From Bacteroidota bacterium (lineage in GTDB: Bacteria; Bacteroidota; Bacteroidia; AKYH767-A; OLB10): a stretch of DNA of 64,000 nucleotides. Of the stretch, positions 1-9,515 are shown one piece after another (position 1 is the first letter of the stretch; every line of letters begins with the position of its first letter). The notes beneath the pieces are model-generated. The model was given only the letters and a program-made list of their open reading frames with translations. It was not told where the DNA came from and did not search any database. The position numbers were made by a program, and so were the translations under genes. The stretch is taken from positions 108,746 through 172,745 of the forward strand of contig JADKFA010000045.1 of assembly GCA_016717725.1 (NCBI GenBank), given 5' to 3'.

Positions 1-114
1 TACTTCCATCGTCATATGTTCTGACAGTTGCACCTTCCCAATTTTATCGAGGCTAAGATGAATGGTTTTTGCTTCATTAAAAACTGGAATAACGATAGAA
101 AGTTTTTGTGCCAT
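1..114 (-). CDS. Family 2 glycosyltransferase, N-terminal fragment (gene leaves the window)
   Basis: Reading the minus strand from an ATG at 112-114 gives 38 open codons to the window edge. They begin MAQKLSIVIPVFNEAKTI, which is the typical first beta strand of GT-A fold family 2 glycosyltransferases (SIVIPVFNE). The catalytic DxD and everything after it lie outside the window, so donor and acceptor are unknown. The start lies only 10 bases after the stop of the broken methyltransferase on the same strand, so the two probably form one transcription unit of surface-glycan genes. Too short for the minimum ORF length usually applied, but the motif makes it convincing. Confidence 0.75.
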   Translation of the reverse strand, partial: MAQKLSIVIPVFNEAKTIHLSLDKIGKVQLSEHMTMEV

Positions 115-124
115 AGAACATATA

Positions 125-1039
125 TTAGCCAATCATCTTTTCTTGCTGAACGGAAGTGTTGTTATTTATTTTAGAAATGGATACTGGGGTGGCGATGAAA
201 TTAATTCCGAAAAAAAAGTAATCGCGAGCAATGCGATTCTTTCTCCATAATTTTTGCTCCTTTTCAATCGCCATTTGGTATCCATACTTGTTGAATAATC
301 CAGGAGGATAAGCACGAATATACTCAACACTGTGATCATCTACTAACAGATCTTGGGCTTTCATCTCTTCTTTCCATTTGCTAAGCGATCTGATATTTTC
401 ATTGCCAAGCAAAATGGTCTTTTTTAAACGTTCATCATAAAAATCAATAATACGATTATTCCCTCTTTGCTTATACAATTTAATGGATTGAATAATGTTC
501 TTTCCATTCTATTAAATCACGATCATTTCGCCATCGGGTTTGAGATGATCATGTAGTATGTGCAAGGCATCTTGAATAGGTTCAAGGTGGTGGAGTGTAT
601 CTTGAACGATGATATAATCAAACACATTGCGAGGAGTAGAAGGTTCAAATAAATCTTCATAATCAAAAGTAAACCCATTTACATCGCCAAACTGAGACCA
701 ATACTTTATGCGTTCTGGAATTTCTTTAAAATAAAACTCAAGTGTTGTACCATGAATTTTAAACCCATTAAGTGCCAAAAAAATGGCGGTTGTGCCATAG
801 CCGCAGCCCAGGTCCCAAGTGATAGAATCTTTACGTGTGATGTGATCCGCTATGTACTGGAGTCGTTGACAGAAATACGCTTTACGAAAGGCAAGACTTT
901 TCGTGTCGGTATGATACTTATAGTACGACCAAAGAGAACTTTGATTTTCGAGCTCTTTTAGGAATAAATTGAAGAAATTGTCGATGGTCATTGTCAAATC
1001 CAAACGGGGATGCGAAGATAAGAAATGTCCGTTAATCAA
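125..1039 (-). pseudogene. Class I SAM-dependent methyltransferase interrupted by two adjacent in-frame stop codons
   Basis: The 5' part (512-1039) encodes a Rossmann methyltransferase with the SAM-binding motif WDLGCGYG near residues 75-82 and a later IIVQDTLHHLEP segment. It ends at GEMIVI. Reading the same frame onward gives TAA TAG, then NGKNIIQSIKLYKQRGNN and 100+ more open codons to 125. No frameshift is needed to join the halves. In this family the strand after MIVI usually continues EENG, and GAA GAG would become TAA TAG through two G-to-T changes. The protein is therefore probably a recent pseudogene, or the two bases are consensus errors. The downstream half could only be reinitiated from a TTG at 476-478. 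Initiation of the first half could also be at the ATG near 991. Confidence 0.75.
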
Positions 1040-1104
1040 AAAACAGTTGTAAACAATGCAATCAATTTTAAGTAGTTAAACAAAATAATTTTGAATCCAA
1101 AGTT

Positions 1105-3003
1105 TCATTTATTTTCATAAGATACAATATGAAAATTGTCAAAATAAATTGATTTGCTGCTTCGATTATACAAATAAACTACTAAATTATCTTCTCTAGT
1201 AAAAACTCGAGGAGTCAAGTAGAAAAATTCGGCTTTATTCCATTCTCCAACTTTATAGGGAAGTGTCTCTAAGTCTAATGCTCGATATTTAGTAAAATCG
1301 CGACAATTCCCATCAATAGTCATATGCACCACGAGACTTGCAGGATTTTCTTTTAAATCATGGTGAGGAAAATAATCAAATGAAACACCCACCCATACAA
1401 AATCCTTATTCGAAAGCTCATTCATAGGGATCCTCAAGGTTGGCGAATAGATAAAATTACTGTCCATTCGTAGACAAAATTTTCCAGAATAACTTAAAGT
1501 AGAATCTAACTGTAAAGGGTTTACAAAAAGGGTATTTAAAGAATCAAAATCGAGAAAAGATATTGTTCTTGTATTAAATTTATCCTTACCTGGAAAATCA
1601 GATGAATTGGGGAAATCCAAATCGGGTTCCAATAAATTTAAGGCGTCGATTGGAATAGACGTTTTCAGAAAAACAGATTTATAATATGCATAAGTCATTC
1701 TATCTCCATTAATAACACCATTTATAAATTGCCAAGTTTGAAATACATTCAAAAAAACAAAAATTCCAAAAAGGCTGAAAAACATCGATCTCAGAATAAA
1801 CTTTTGTTCAAAAATCCAAGCTATTAAAAATCCAAAAGGAATCGAAAATAAAGCTATCGATTGCGAAAAATACCTGGATCCAAAACTTGTTGCTCCCCAC
1901 CACACCAACCAACAAGAAATTAAATAAGTATTCAACATGAGAAAAGTAACAATAGGCCAAGCCATACCTGACGTTCTAAATTTCTTCACAAACAATGAAC
2001 CTATTAAAATAATTACTGCTGGTGTATAAATGAATACTCCCTTCTTAAAACTAAAAAAGAATGGGATCAAGTTTGGACGAAGAAGATTAAATCCCTCCGC
2101 CATTTTATAATTATTAAAATACCAATGACCTGTTATATATTTCCAATGTATAATTTGTGGTAAAAAAACGAGAGCTGCAAAAATGATTGCTATAAAATAA
2201 AGTTTAATATTTGAAAATATAAAAACAAACCTTTGTTTAAGATCGGATATGGACTTAACGCCCCAAAGTAGCACAAGGAAAAACGAAACAATTTCACTAC
2301 CTCGAATCATCAATATTAAACCAAAAACTGCGCCCATTTTTATTGCATTTTTTGAGGATGGGCCTCGATACCATGAATCAATATAATACATTAATATCCC
2401 ATAAAAGGAGAAAAGTACATTGTGTGGTTCAAGACCATCATTAAACACTTCATGAAATATATTTGTACTTAAAACCAATAATAGGATTGTAAGAGCTGTC
2501 ACTTTATCACTAAAGTACCTTAGCAATAATTTTCTGAAGAAGAAAAGTCCGATGAAAAAATAAATCATCATTCCCATAGAAAGTATTACTTGAAATGGGG
2601 TGGAAAATCCGTCAATTGGCAAATTGAAAGTCCATGCCCATAAACAGGCTAGTAAGAAGAAAGGGAGATATAGAAAAGACATTCCTATGGAATAACTGGA
2701 GATCCAATTTCCGTTATCAAGACGGAAGGCTTGATAATATGTACTTGAAGGATTGTATTGCTTAAATATTGAATCTACCACATTCATATTCGTCATGCCA
2801 GGATCATGATAAATTAGATTAAAAGGCAAATAAGAATAATAGCCATACACATCCCAAGACAAAAAATTAAACTCAGATGTCACCAAAATCTTAAAAAAAT
2901 ACTGGCTCAATAAAATAATTATTATTAATGTCCAAACTGAAGCAATTGAATACTTCGCAGATTTTAGATCTGAAATGCCACTATTAGAAAGTGATTTATC
3001 CAT
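1105..3003 (-). CDS. GT-C-like multi-pass membrane protein with C-terminal beta-sandwich-like domain
   Basis: 632 residues. After a short cytoplasmic start there are about ten to twelve hydrophobic segments up to roughly residue 440, then about 190 soluble residues. The first extracytoplasmic loop carries SWDVYGYYSYLP (Asp51), placed like the catalytic acidic residue of GT-C lipid-linked sugar transferases. A second landmark is the FKKGVFIYTP / WWGATSFGSRYF pair. The protein is clearly paralogous to the 4750-6090 product, which has the same landmarks but lacks the soluble tail. The tail ends SIYFDNFHIV and resembles the two small lipoproteins at 6650 and 7414. The family is generally uncharacterised; transfer of sugar from a polyprenyl phosphate is inferred from the fold only. 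Divergent from the GH5 gene with 150 bases between them. Confidence 0.6.
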   Translation of the reverse strand: MDKSLSNSGISDLKSAKYSIASVWTLIIIILLSQYFFKILVTSEFNFLSWDVYGYYSYLPFNLIYHDPGMTNMNVVDSIFKQYNPSSTYYQAFRLDNGNWISSYSIGMSFLYLPFFLLACLWAWTFNLPIDGFSTPFQVILSMGMMIYFFIGLFFFRKLLLRYFSDKVTALTILLLVLSTNIFHEVFNDGLEPHNVLFSFYGILMYYIDSWYRGPSSKNAIKMGAVFGLILMIRGSEIVSFFLVLLWGVKSISDLKQRFVFIFSNIKLYFIAIIFAALVFLPQIIHWKYITGHWYFNNYKMAEGFNLLRPNLIPFFFSFKKGVFIYTPAVIILIGSLFVKKFRTSGMAWPIVTFLMLNTYLISCWLVWWGATSFGSRYFSQSIALFSIPFGFLIAWIFEQKFILRSMFFSLFGIFVFLNVFQTWQFINGVINGDRMTYAYYKSVFLKTSIPIDALNLLEPDLDFPNSSDFPGKDKFNTRTISFLDFDSLNTLFVNPLQLDSTLSYSGKFCLRMDSNFIYSPTLRIPMNELSNKDFVWVGVSFDYFPHHDLKENPASLVVHMTIDGNCRDFTKYRALDLETLPYKVGEWNKAEFFYLTPRVFTREDNLVVYLYNRSSKSIYFDNFHIVSYENK

Positions 3004-3155
3004 AATACAAATCTATCTAATCCATATCAAACACCATTTAATTACAATAATCATTAAAGCCCTTTCATTCAACTTACTGAGATCCAAACAAAGATCTATT
3101 TAATAGCTTCCAAGCAAAATTTTAATTAAATTCGCCATCTCCTAAACTAATTAAC

Positions 3156-4706
3156 ATGACAATTATAACATCTTTTTTCCGTAAGATTTCCATGCTTCTA
3201 GCTTTGTTTATAATATTTATAAGTGTAGGATTTTGTTATTTTTATTTTGAAAATGGAAAAAACAATCCTGTTTTTTCATCCGACACAAAACCAGATCCAC
3301 GCTTTATTAGTATTAAAAACAATCAATTTATACTCGACGGGAAACCCTGGTATTTAAAAGCTGTAAATTTTGTAACGACACTCCGAAAAAATGACAAGGA
3401 ATTTTGGCCATCTGTATTTATTGGTTATATTCCTGAACAGGAATATTATCAAACGAATAAAGATTCTTGCTTGTCCGAACTCTTTCACACGTTTGTATTA
3501 ATTCATGACCTTGGATATAATTCAGTCCGTATTACAGGTATTGGTGAATATGAAATACAAAATAAACATACAGGAAAAGTAGCATTTAGAGCGGATTACT
3601 TTTCTACAAAAGATTTTCGATTTCAAATGGATGGAGATTCCGTACTAAATCTCTATTTCAGCGCCATAGAAGACGTACTAAGTTGTGCACAGAAAGCTGG
3701 ATTAAAAGTGATTTTTACATTAAAAGTATTCCCAGAAGCTCCCATTACAGAATGGTTTCTTGGAAAAGTTGCGGCTCGATTCAAAGACGATCCTACTATA
3801 TTAGCATATGACTTTTTCAACGAACCTCTTTATTTTGATGATAAGCAACGAAACAAAGAGTCCATTTATACGATTACCCGAAGGTGGAATAATATTGTCA
3901 AGAAAAATTCACCACATCAATTAACTACAATTGGGTTAGCCTGTCAACGTGAAGTGTTTGAATGGGATCCAAATTTGGTAAATGTTGATTTCGTTTCTTT
4001 TCACCCTTATGAATACGAAAAAGATCAAGTAAGAAATGAAATGTATTGGTATTCGAAATTTGTAAATAAGCCCTGGATTATTGGAGAGACGGGAATACCT
4101 TCCAACAACGACAGCATTCCATATTCTGACCAAGCTGCATTTACGAAAAAGACGATCGAACAAAATGCCAAATGTGGTGGAATGGGATATTCTTGGTGGC
4201 AATATAAAGATGTTGATTGGGGTGATTATCATCAAAACTATCTTGGCATTGTATCTAGGAACGGTTTCACTAAAAATAGTCTGGGCAGGATGATACACGG
4301 TACACCCAAGCCAATGAATGATGTTATTAAGGACTTCGATCCGTTTCAAAGTAAAGGAAAATGTTTCTGCCCAGAAAATTACTATAATTTCAGTTCAAAT
4401 ACCTACTTCAAGATTATAGGCAGGGTAGTGGATGAATCTGGCAATCCAATTGAAGGTGCAGGTGTATTAGCTTGGGATGAATGGTGGATAAATCACTACT
4501 TTTCCACTACAAAACCTGATGGAACATTTGAAATTTATAGTGATTATGACTTCTATCACTGGATGATATCACCTTCGAATTATGAGATGATTAGAGCTGA
4601 TGTAAATTTAAAAAATGTTAAATTAGTTTCTGGTACTAGAACGATTGATTTAGGCACTTTAAAAATCAAGAAAATCGATTTAAATTCATGGCGATTAAAC
4701 TTATAA
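3156..4706 (+). CDS. Glycoside hydrolase family 5-like protein, membrane-anchored, with C-terminal CarboxypepD-like domain
   Basis: 516 residues. Residues 10-30 form a signal anchor. The catalytic domain begins near residue 50 (FILDGKPWYLKAVN), a usual opening for GH5 mannanase/cellulase-type (beta/alpha)8 barrels. The acid/base is the Glu in FFNEP (Glu223) and the nucleophile is probably the Glu in IIGETG (Glu311); both sit at the ends of the expected strands 4 and 7. From about residue 425 a carboxypeptidase-regulatory-like beta sandwich follows (GRVVDESGNPIEGAGVLAWD). Lying between two paralogous GT-C genes, it may trim or remodel the glycan they build. Substrate is not predictable from sequence. 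No T9SS domain is present, so it probably stays attached to the inner membrane facing the periplasm. Confidence 0.75.
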   Translation: MTIITSFFRKISMLLALFIIFISVGFCYFYFENGKNNPVFSSDTKPDPRFISIKNNQFILDGKPWYLKAVNFVTTLRKNDKEFWPSVFIGYIPEQEYYQTNKDSCLSELFHTFVLIHDLGYNSVRITGIGEYEIQNKHTGKVAFRADYFSTKDFRFQMDGDSVLNLYFSAIEDVLSCAQKAGLKVIFTLKVFPEAPITEWFLGKVAARFKDDPTILAYDFFNEPLYFDDKQRNKESIYTITRRWNNIVKKNSPHQLTTIGLACQREVFEWDPNLVNVDFVSFHPYEYEKDQVRNEMYWYSKFVNKPWIIGETGIPSNNDSIPYSDQAAFTKKTIEQNAKCGGMGYSWWQYKDVDWGDYHQNYLGIVSRNGFTKNSLGRMIHGTPKPMNDVIKDFDPFQSKGKCFCPENYYNFSSNTYFKIIGRVVDESGNPIEGAGVLAWDEWWINHYFSTTKPDGTFEIYSDYDFYHWMISPSNYEMIRADVNLKNVKLVSGTRTIDLGTLKIKKIDLNSWRLNL

Positions 4707-4708
4707 TT

Positions 4709-4744
4709 TCTTGAACTGAAAAAATAAATATTCTTCAATTCAAA
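4709..4744 (+). terminator. Weak hairpin downstream of the GH5 gene
   Basis: TTGAACTGAA (4711-4720) and TTCAATTCAA (4734-4743) can pair with one mismatch. It lies between convergent genes, where a terminator is expected, but it lacks a strong T run. Confidence 0.3.
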
Positions 4745-4749
4745 TTTTA

Positions 4750-6090
4750 TCATTTACCTTTCATTGCCTTATCAATATTTGGATAAGAAAGATAATTTTC
4801 AAAGTCCTTTATTTTTTCGAGCTTTCCAAATTGTTTGAAATAAATTGTTTGATTCATTGCTTCATGATGAAGTGAGCCAATTTGATATTGGTAAGTTTGA
4901 AAAATATTCAACCAAATAAAGAAGACTACAATTGTGCCGAAAGCAGCTTTATAAACGAATTTTCTTCCTGAAACATATTGGATAAATGCTGCTAACGGAA
5001 TAGCCAAAATAGCATATGACTCAATCATTGGTCTTTGCCCAAAACTTCCACCATACCACCATGACCACCAGGAAAAAATGACGTATACGTTAACTAAAAG
5101 AAAAACTACAATAGGAAATTTTAATACAGACAATTCTTTTTTAAGATGATAAATACCAAATAGTGCAAAAAACATCATTGGAGTATAAATTAACCAACCT
5201 TTTCTAAAATTAAACAATCCTTTATAAATATGTGGATTAAGAAAAAAGAACCCTTCCTCATTGTAAGCAAAAACTAAATAATTTTCTGTTGTTATTTTCC
5301 AATATCTTAATTGTGGCCACCATATTAGTGCCACAGCTGAAAATAAAATGAAAAGTTCAACATAAGTTATATTCTTCTTAAGGATTTCTTTAAAATTCTT
5401 TACGCCATACAATATGAAAAATAAAAATACTAGGCTGTTCGTAATTCTAATAAGACTAATCATCCCAAACACTACACAAATACCAATAAAATATAACAAC
5501 TTAGGTTTTTCATGCCAACAAATGGTCAGATAAATGAAAATTGAAAACAAAGCAAAACTATACACATGGGACATTGGAGCTTGTTGAGTAGAATAACAAA
5601 ACAAATTTGTACCAAGTCCAATTAACAATACAGTAAGAGCGATATTTACTTGAGAAAACTTAAAATGCTCAAGATTTTTTACTGTAAATATCAAACCAAT
5701 ACATAAATAGAAAATCGAACTAAGAAGCAGGAAAAATTTATAAGGTTCCGAAAAACCTGACTGAGGGAAATCAAATAATTCAGCCATCACATTCGCTACA
5801 TAAAAGAACGGATAATATAAAATAGCTAATCCGCAAGTCATTTTGAATATATTTTGTCCACCTGTAGTTTTAACTTGCCAAAACCAAAATTGATTTTCTC
5901 CATAGGTATAATCGTCTTTCTCAACTTTTATATCGTCGTAAATAAATTTGGCTGGCAGATAACCATAATAAGAGCGAATATCATTTGCAATTACACCTTC
6001 CGTTTTCGTCCAGTTCTTAAAATCAAAGTCTACTATAAAACAGGTCACGATTACAACTAAAATTGCAATTTTCGGAAGATGGTGTTTCAT
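4750..6090 (-). CDS. GT-C-like multi-pass membrane protein
   Basis: 446 residues with about eleven hydrophobic segments. It is a paralogue of the 1105-3003 product: NDIRSYYGYLP (Asp37) matches SWDVYGYYSYLP, FRKGWLIYTP matches FKKGVFIYTP, and WWYGGSFGQRPMIES matches WWGATSFGSRYFSQS. It lacks the long soluble tail. By analogy with GT-C proteins it is probably a polyprenyl-phosphate-sugar transferase with its active site on the periplasmic side, but no family member with a known reaction is recognised here. It converges on the GH5 gene with 43 bases between stops. Confidence 0.55.
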   Translation of the reverse strand: MKHHLPKIAILVVIVTCFIVDFDFKNWTKTEGVIANDIRSYYGYLPAKFIYDDIKVEKDDYTYGENQFWFWQVKTTGGQNIFKMTCGLAILYYPFFYVANVMAELFDFPQSGFSEPYKFFLLLSSIFYLCIGLIFTVKNLEHFKFSQVNIALTVLLIGLGTNLFCYSTQQAPMSHVYSFALFSIFIYLTICWHEKPKLLYFIGICVVFGMISLIRITNSLVFLFFILYGVKNFKEILKKNITYVELFILFSAVALIWWPQLRYWKITTENYLVFAYNEEGFFFLNPHIYKGLFNFRKGWLIYTPMMFFALFGIYHLKKELSVLKFPIVVFLLVNVYVIFSWWSWWYGGSFGQRPMIESYAILAIPLAAFIQYVSGRKFVYKAAFGTIVVFFIWLNIFQTYQYQIGSLHHEAMNQTIYFKQFGKLEKIKDFENYLSYPNIDKAMKGK

Positions 6091-6649
6091 TCTAAAGTAA
6101 GTTAATTCCTGGTAAAACTATCATTATTATCATTATAGTTTAAACATGTAACATAAATTTTAATCTAGAGATAAGATAAAATTCTAAACATTAATTCTAA
6201 CTTTAACGAATAACCATGTGAAATCGATCTAAATTAAAAACAGGGGTGCGCCACATTGAATTGAATATCAACTATTTATTAAATAATAATTTAGAAAATG
6301 CTATATTAAGAGTTATTCTATTGTTTTGATTTTACTACAAACTTCTTCCAAGACTTTTACACTCTATAAAATTAAAAAGTACTGGCTATAATTTTTTATA
6401 GAACACAAATAACTACTCACATTTAGCCATTCTCATTACCCAAATTAAGGTTCTCTATTAAAAATTTATTTACAAAATTAAAGAATTGAGAACAAAGGCA
6501 ATACATTTCAACAGGATCAACTTAGGACTTCTATTGAAAACATAAGTAACAAAGAGGCTTTATTCTCTATTCAACCAAATTGCAATTCTAATTTCCAAAA
6601 GCAATAGAAATTTCATATAAATTTACAGCTTAATAGAAAAACATAAGAA
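6091..6649. other. Intergenic region without recognisable gene
   Basis: About 560 very AT-rich bases between the start of a minus-strand GT-C gene and a plus-strand lipoprotein. It must hold divergent promoters. I see no open frame with protein-like composition, no RNA gene and no repeat. Confidence 0.5.
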
Positions 6650-7159
6650 ATGAAAAAATTATTCCTTCTAATAACTTTAGCTTCAATAATTTTCAGTAGT
6701 TGCAAAAACGATAAATCAAATGCTGAATACCTCAACGATTTCGAGGCTATTGGTCATTGGACAAATAATCAAAATATTACAAGGGAAACGGCAAGTAGTG
6801 GGTTATTTTGTACAGTGACGGATACTTCGATTCCCTACACTCAGACAATGAAACTGAATTGGAGCGATTTGAAAGTTGAAAACCCCAAATCAGCAATTAT
6901 TATCGCATGGGTATTAGTAAGAGATTTAAAAGCAAAAGGAAAATTAGTATTTTCTATGGACTCAAATGAAAAGAATATAATGTGGATAGGAGAAGAAGTT
7001 CAGCAACGTGTAAAAGAAATAAATAAATGGACCGAAGTAAAGTTCAAAATAGATTTAAGTAAAAAAATCCCAGCCGACGCATCGATTAAAATTTATGGAG
7101 TCAATGATGGGGAATACAGAATTTATTGGGATGATTTTCTACTTACGTTCAACAAATAA
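6650..7159 (+). CDS. Small lipoprotein, beta-sandwich-like, function unknown
   Basis: 169 residues. Lipoprotein signal with lipobox IFSSC, cysteine at residue 18. The mature part is rich in beta-strand patterns and ends with YRIYWDDFLLTFNK. This ending and the internal spacing (AWVLVRDL, KWTEVKFKIDLS) resemble both the 7414-7935 lipoprotein and the soluble C-terminal tail of the membrane protein at 1105-3003. A carbohydrate-binding jelly roll is a reasonable guess from the terminal Trp/Tyr-Asp-Asp strand, but no family is recognised with certainty. Confidence 0.65.
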   Translation: MKKLFLLITLASIIFSSCKNDKSNAEYLNDFEAIGHWTNNQNITRETASSGLFCTVTDTSIPYTQTMKLNWSDLKVENPKSAIIIAWVLVRDLKAKGKLVFSMDSNEKNIMWIGEEVQQRVKEINKWTEVKFKIDLSKKIPADASIKIYGVNDGEYRIYWDDFLLTFNK

Positions 7160-7413
7160 TTTTCAAGAATTAAAATTAAATAAAACCAATAAAGTTTACT
7201 ACTCGAAAATCAAAGATATTCTATTGATATCAATAACCAAATTTAAAACCAAATCAATAATCCCTTCATACTTTTCAACAATCACAAATAAATGTCGCGT
7301 CTTTTATTCCATTTCATGTTTGCTATCCTAGAATAAATTAATTAAAATTGAAAATTACATACTGAATGTATTTACTGAACTTTATATTTTTACATAATCA
7401 AAATTAAGACAAC

Positions 7414-7935
7414 ATGTACAAAATTAAACGCACACTTCTAATATCTCTATTCTTAACAACAATAATTTCCTGTTCAAATAATAAAGACAATCAATCAACT
7501 TTATTTTATCTTTCATTTGATGATCTTTCAGGATATATTGACAATTCAACTATAAAAATTAATGATCTTTCGTTTTCAGGAAGAAATTGTGTGCAGCTCA
7601 ACAAAGAGTATGTCTATGGTCCTACATTTTCGAAAAAAATGAAAGATATCAGTCCAAGAATCATCAATAAATTATCTTTAAGTGGATGGGTAAAATCTGA
7701 TTCTAAAAACGGAAGTATTTTATTAGTTTGTTCGATAGATAGTGCTGATAAAACAATATTCTGGAATTGTGCTGACAGCAAAACACTTTCTGGGAGTAAC
7801 ACAGAATGGACGAATCTGTCCGTTACATTTGATTTATCAAAATTAAATAATGGAGAAAACAAACTCAATATTTATCCAATGCATTCAGGCGAAGGAAATT
7901 CATATTTGGATGATCTTGAATTTAGCTTTGAATAA
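7414..7935 (+). CDS. Small lipoprotein, related to the preceding one
   Basis: 173 residues with lipobox TIISC (Cys20) after a short hydrophobic stretch. The mature domain shows SLSGWVKSDSKNGSILLV, TEWTNLSVTFDLS and the terminal YLDDLEFSFE, matching the order of strands in the 6650 lipoprotein. A stretch of 250 bases without a gene separates the two, so they may be separately transcribed. The stop is only 3 bases from the stop of the convergent GT39-like gene. Role unknown; surface-exposed sugar binding is a guess. Confidence 0.65.
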   Translation: MYKIKRTLLISLFLTTIISCSNNKDNQSTLFYLSFDDLSGYIDNSTIKINDLSFSGRNCVQLNKEYVYGPTFSKKMKDISPRIINKLSLSGWVKSDSKNGSILLVCSIDSADKTIFWNCADSKTLSGSNTEWTNLSVTFDLSKLNNGENKLNIYPMHSGEGNSYLDDLEFSFE

Positions 7936-7938
7936 AAA

Positions 7939-9447
7939 TTACTGCGGGTAAACAAGCTTATAAAACAAGATACTTTTGTATTCTCCAATTTTCTTTGGTG
8001 GATGTTCTTTAAAGATGGGCCTATCAAGTTGACTAGAGTCATTGACTACTAAGTAGGCGGGTTTATGAATCATTGCCATTTGAATAGATTCATCATTTTC
8101 AATATCTGCAACACTCCAACCCTTTAAATTCAAAAAGTACAAAGCGATGTTAGGACTGAAATCCAAAACGGCTATTGCCTTATCTGAAGATTTAAGTCCT
8201 AGTTCCTTTACATAGGGTTCTACTGTTTGATAGTCCTTATACCTCGCCCAATCATAAAGCCAACAATGTTCATCCATTCTAAATTCTTGATGACCTCGAT
8301 TATTATCCACTCCATGTATTACAAAAGCAAATAACCCAATGCCAATGAATAAATGGAACTTAAAATTACTCGTCAATTTTTCCAAAATATTAAATGCTAA
8401 TAAATACATAAAGAAAACCAACGGCAATAAAGTAATTATATAATAATCATGATGACCAAATTGAATAAACATTAAATATACAAATGCAATAGCTCCAAAA
8501 AAATAGCCCAAGAAAATAAAAAGTAATTGTTCATTTGCTTTTTTAATTTTCCATACAAGAAAGAGAAGTGCTATTAGAAAAAGATAATAAAATGCCGATG
8601 GAAAATAAAATCGAATCCAATTTTCACTAATATGCTCAGCTATATTCTTTATTGCTTCCCAATTTTCGGGTCGCATGGGTTGCATTAAAAAAATTGTTGA
8701 TCTGTATGTTTCGTTTAAATATTTTGCATAGCTATACCATCCATAAGCTAATCCAAATGCAATAAGACCAGCAAAGAAGATATAGTGCCGAGCACTTTTA
8801 AAATTGGTAAAAGCAAATGCTTCTTTTCTAATATAAGACCAAACTATTATTCCTAACATTATTATCATGCCAATTGCACTTGTCAATTTAATAAGAATTG
8901 CCAATGACACACAAATTGTGAAGAATAAAATTATTAAGATAGATGGTTGTCTAAAATAGGAAAAGAAAAAATACCATGCCATCATCATAAATCCAAAACT
9001 GGCAGTATCTGGAATAAAATTAGCTGCATAGTAAGTAAGAACTGGAGAAAGTGAAAACAAGAAAACCGTAAAGTATCGATAACTAGTTTTATTTAGAAAA
9101 AAGCCTGTGATCAGATAAGAAGCATATAACCCTCCCGCATATACAATAAACATCAACAAGCGATACCAAAATTCACTAAAGCCAAATAATTTATAACAAA
9201 TGGCGGCTCCATAATTCATGATAGGAAACTCGAGACCTGTGATTCCTTCTCCATCTTTAGTTGAATGAACGCGAGGATGGAAAAAATTCATGCTTTCTTG
9301 AGCATAATTTCTTGCCACCGATCCTCTATCACACATCGCCCACATATGTACGGACTGAGGACGTTGTTTCATGATTGTGAAAACATGCGTTGCCCCGCTT
9401 ATTAAAAGTAACAATACTAAGAAAACAATATTTTTATATTTTTCCAT
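7939..9447 (-). CDS. GT39/PMT-like integral membrane glycosyltransferase
   Basis: 502 residues, about eleven membrane segments. The first loop reads RPQSVHMWAMCDRGSVARNY (Asp40), then ESMNFFHPRVH and GITGLEFPIMNY, the arrangement of GT-C proteins such as protein O-mannosyltransferases and ArnT. The central loop has FGHHDYY. A close paralogue lies two genes upstream (10439-12007), and the GT2 polyprenyl-phosphate glycosyltransferase lies between them. The likely role is transfer of a sugar made by that GT2 from a lipid carrier to a periplasmic acceptor. The acceptor is unknown. Confidence 0.7.
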   Translation of the reverse strand: MEKYKNIVFLVLLLLISGATHVFTIMKQRPQSVHMWAMCDRGSVARNYAQESMNFFHPRVHSTKDGEGITGLEFPIMNYGAAICYKLFGFSEFWYRLLMFIVYAGGLYASYLITGFFLNKTSYRYFTVFLFSLSPVLTYYAANFIPDTASFGFMMMAWYFFFSYFRQPSILIILFFTICVSLAILIKLTSAIGMIIMLGIIVWSYIRKEAFAFTNFKSARHYIFFAGLIAFGLAYGWYSYAKYLNETYRSTIFLMQPMRPENWEAIKNIAEHISENWIRFYFPSAFYYLFLIALLFLVWKIKKANEQLLFIFLGYFFGAIAFVYLMFIQFGHHDYYIITLLPLVFFMYLLAFNILEKLTSNFKFHLFIGIGLFAFVIHGVDNNRGHQEFRMDEHCWLYDWARYKDYQTVEPYVKELGLKSSDKAIAVLDFSPNIALYFLNLKGWSVADIENDESIQMAMIHKPAYLVVNDSSQLDRPIFKEHPPKKIGEYKSILFYKLVYPQ

Positions 9448-9515
9448 ATTGCTAATTATAAATTCTCCTTATCGTTTTTCTAATATATTTAGCTTTCTAA
9501 ACTTCAATAAAGACA

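Noticed and set aside
62..250. Plus-strand frame of 62 codons at the left edge
   Set aside because: Antisense to the GT2 fragment and the methyltransferase, which have clear family motifs.
509..514. Stop codon reassignment or programmed readthrough in the methyltransferase
   Set aside because: Other genes in the window end normally at TAA and TAG, and two stops in a row argue against readthrough. Mutation or consensus error is simpler.
7095..7331. Open frame of 78 codons after the first small lipoprotein
   Set aside because: Overlaps the lipoprotein in another frame and continues in AT-rich intergenic sequence; no protein-like features.
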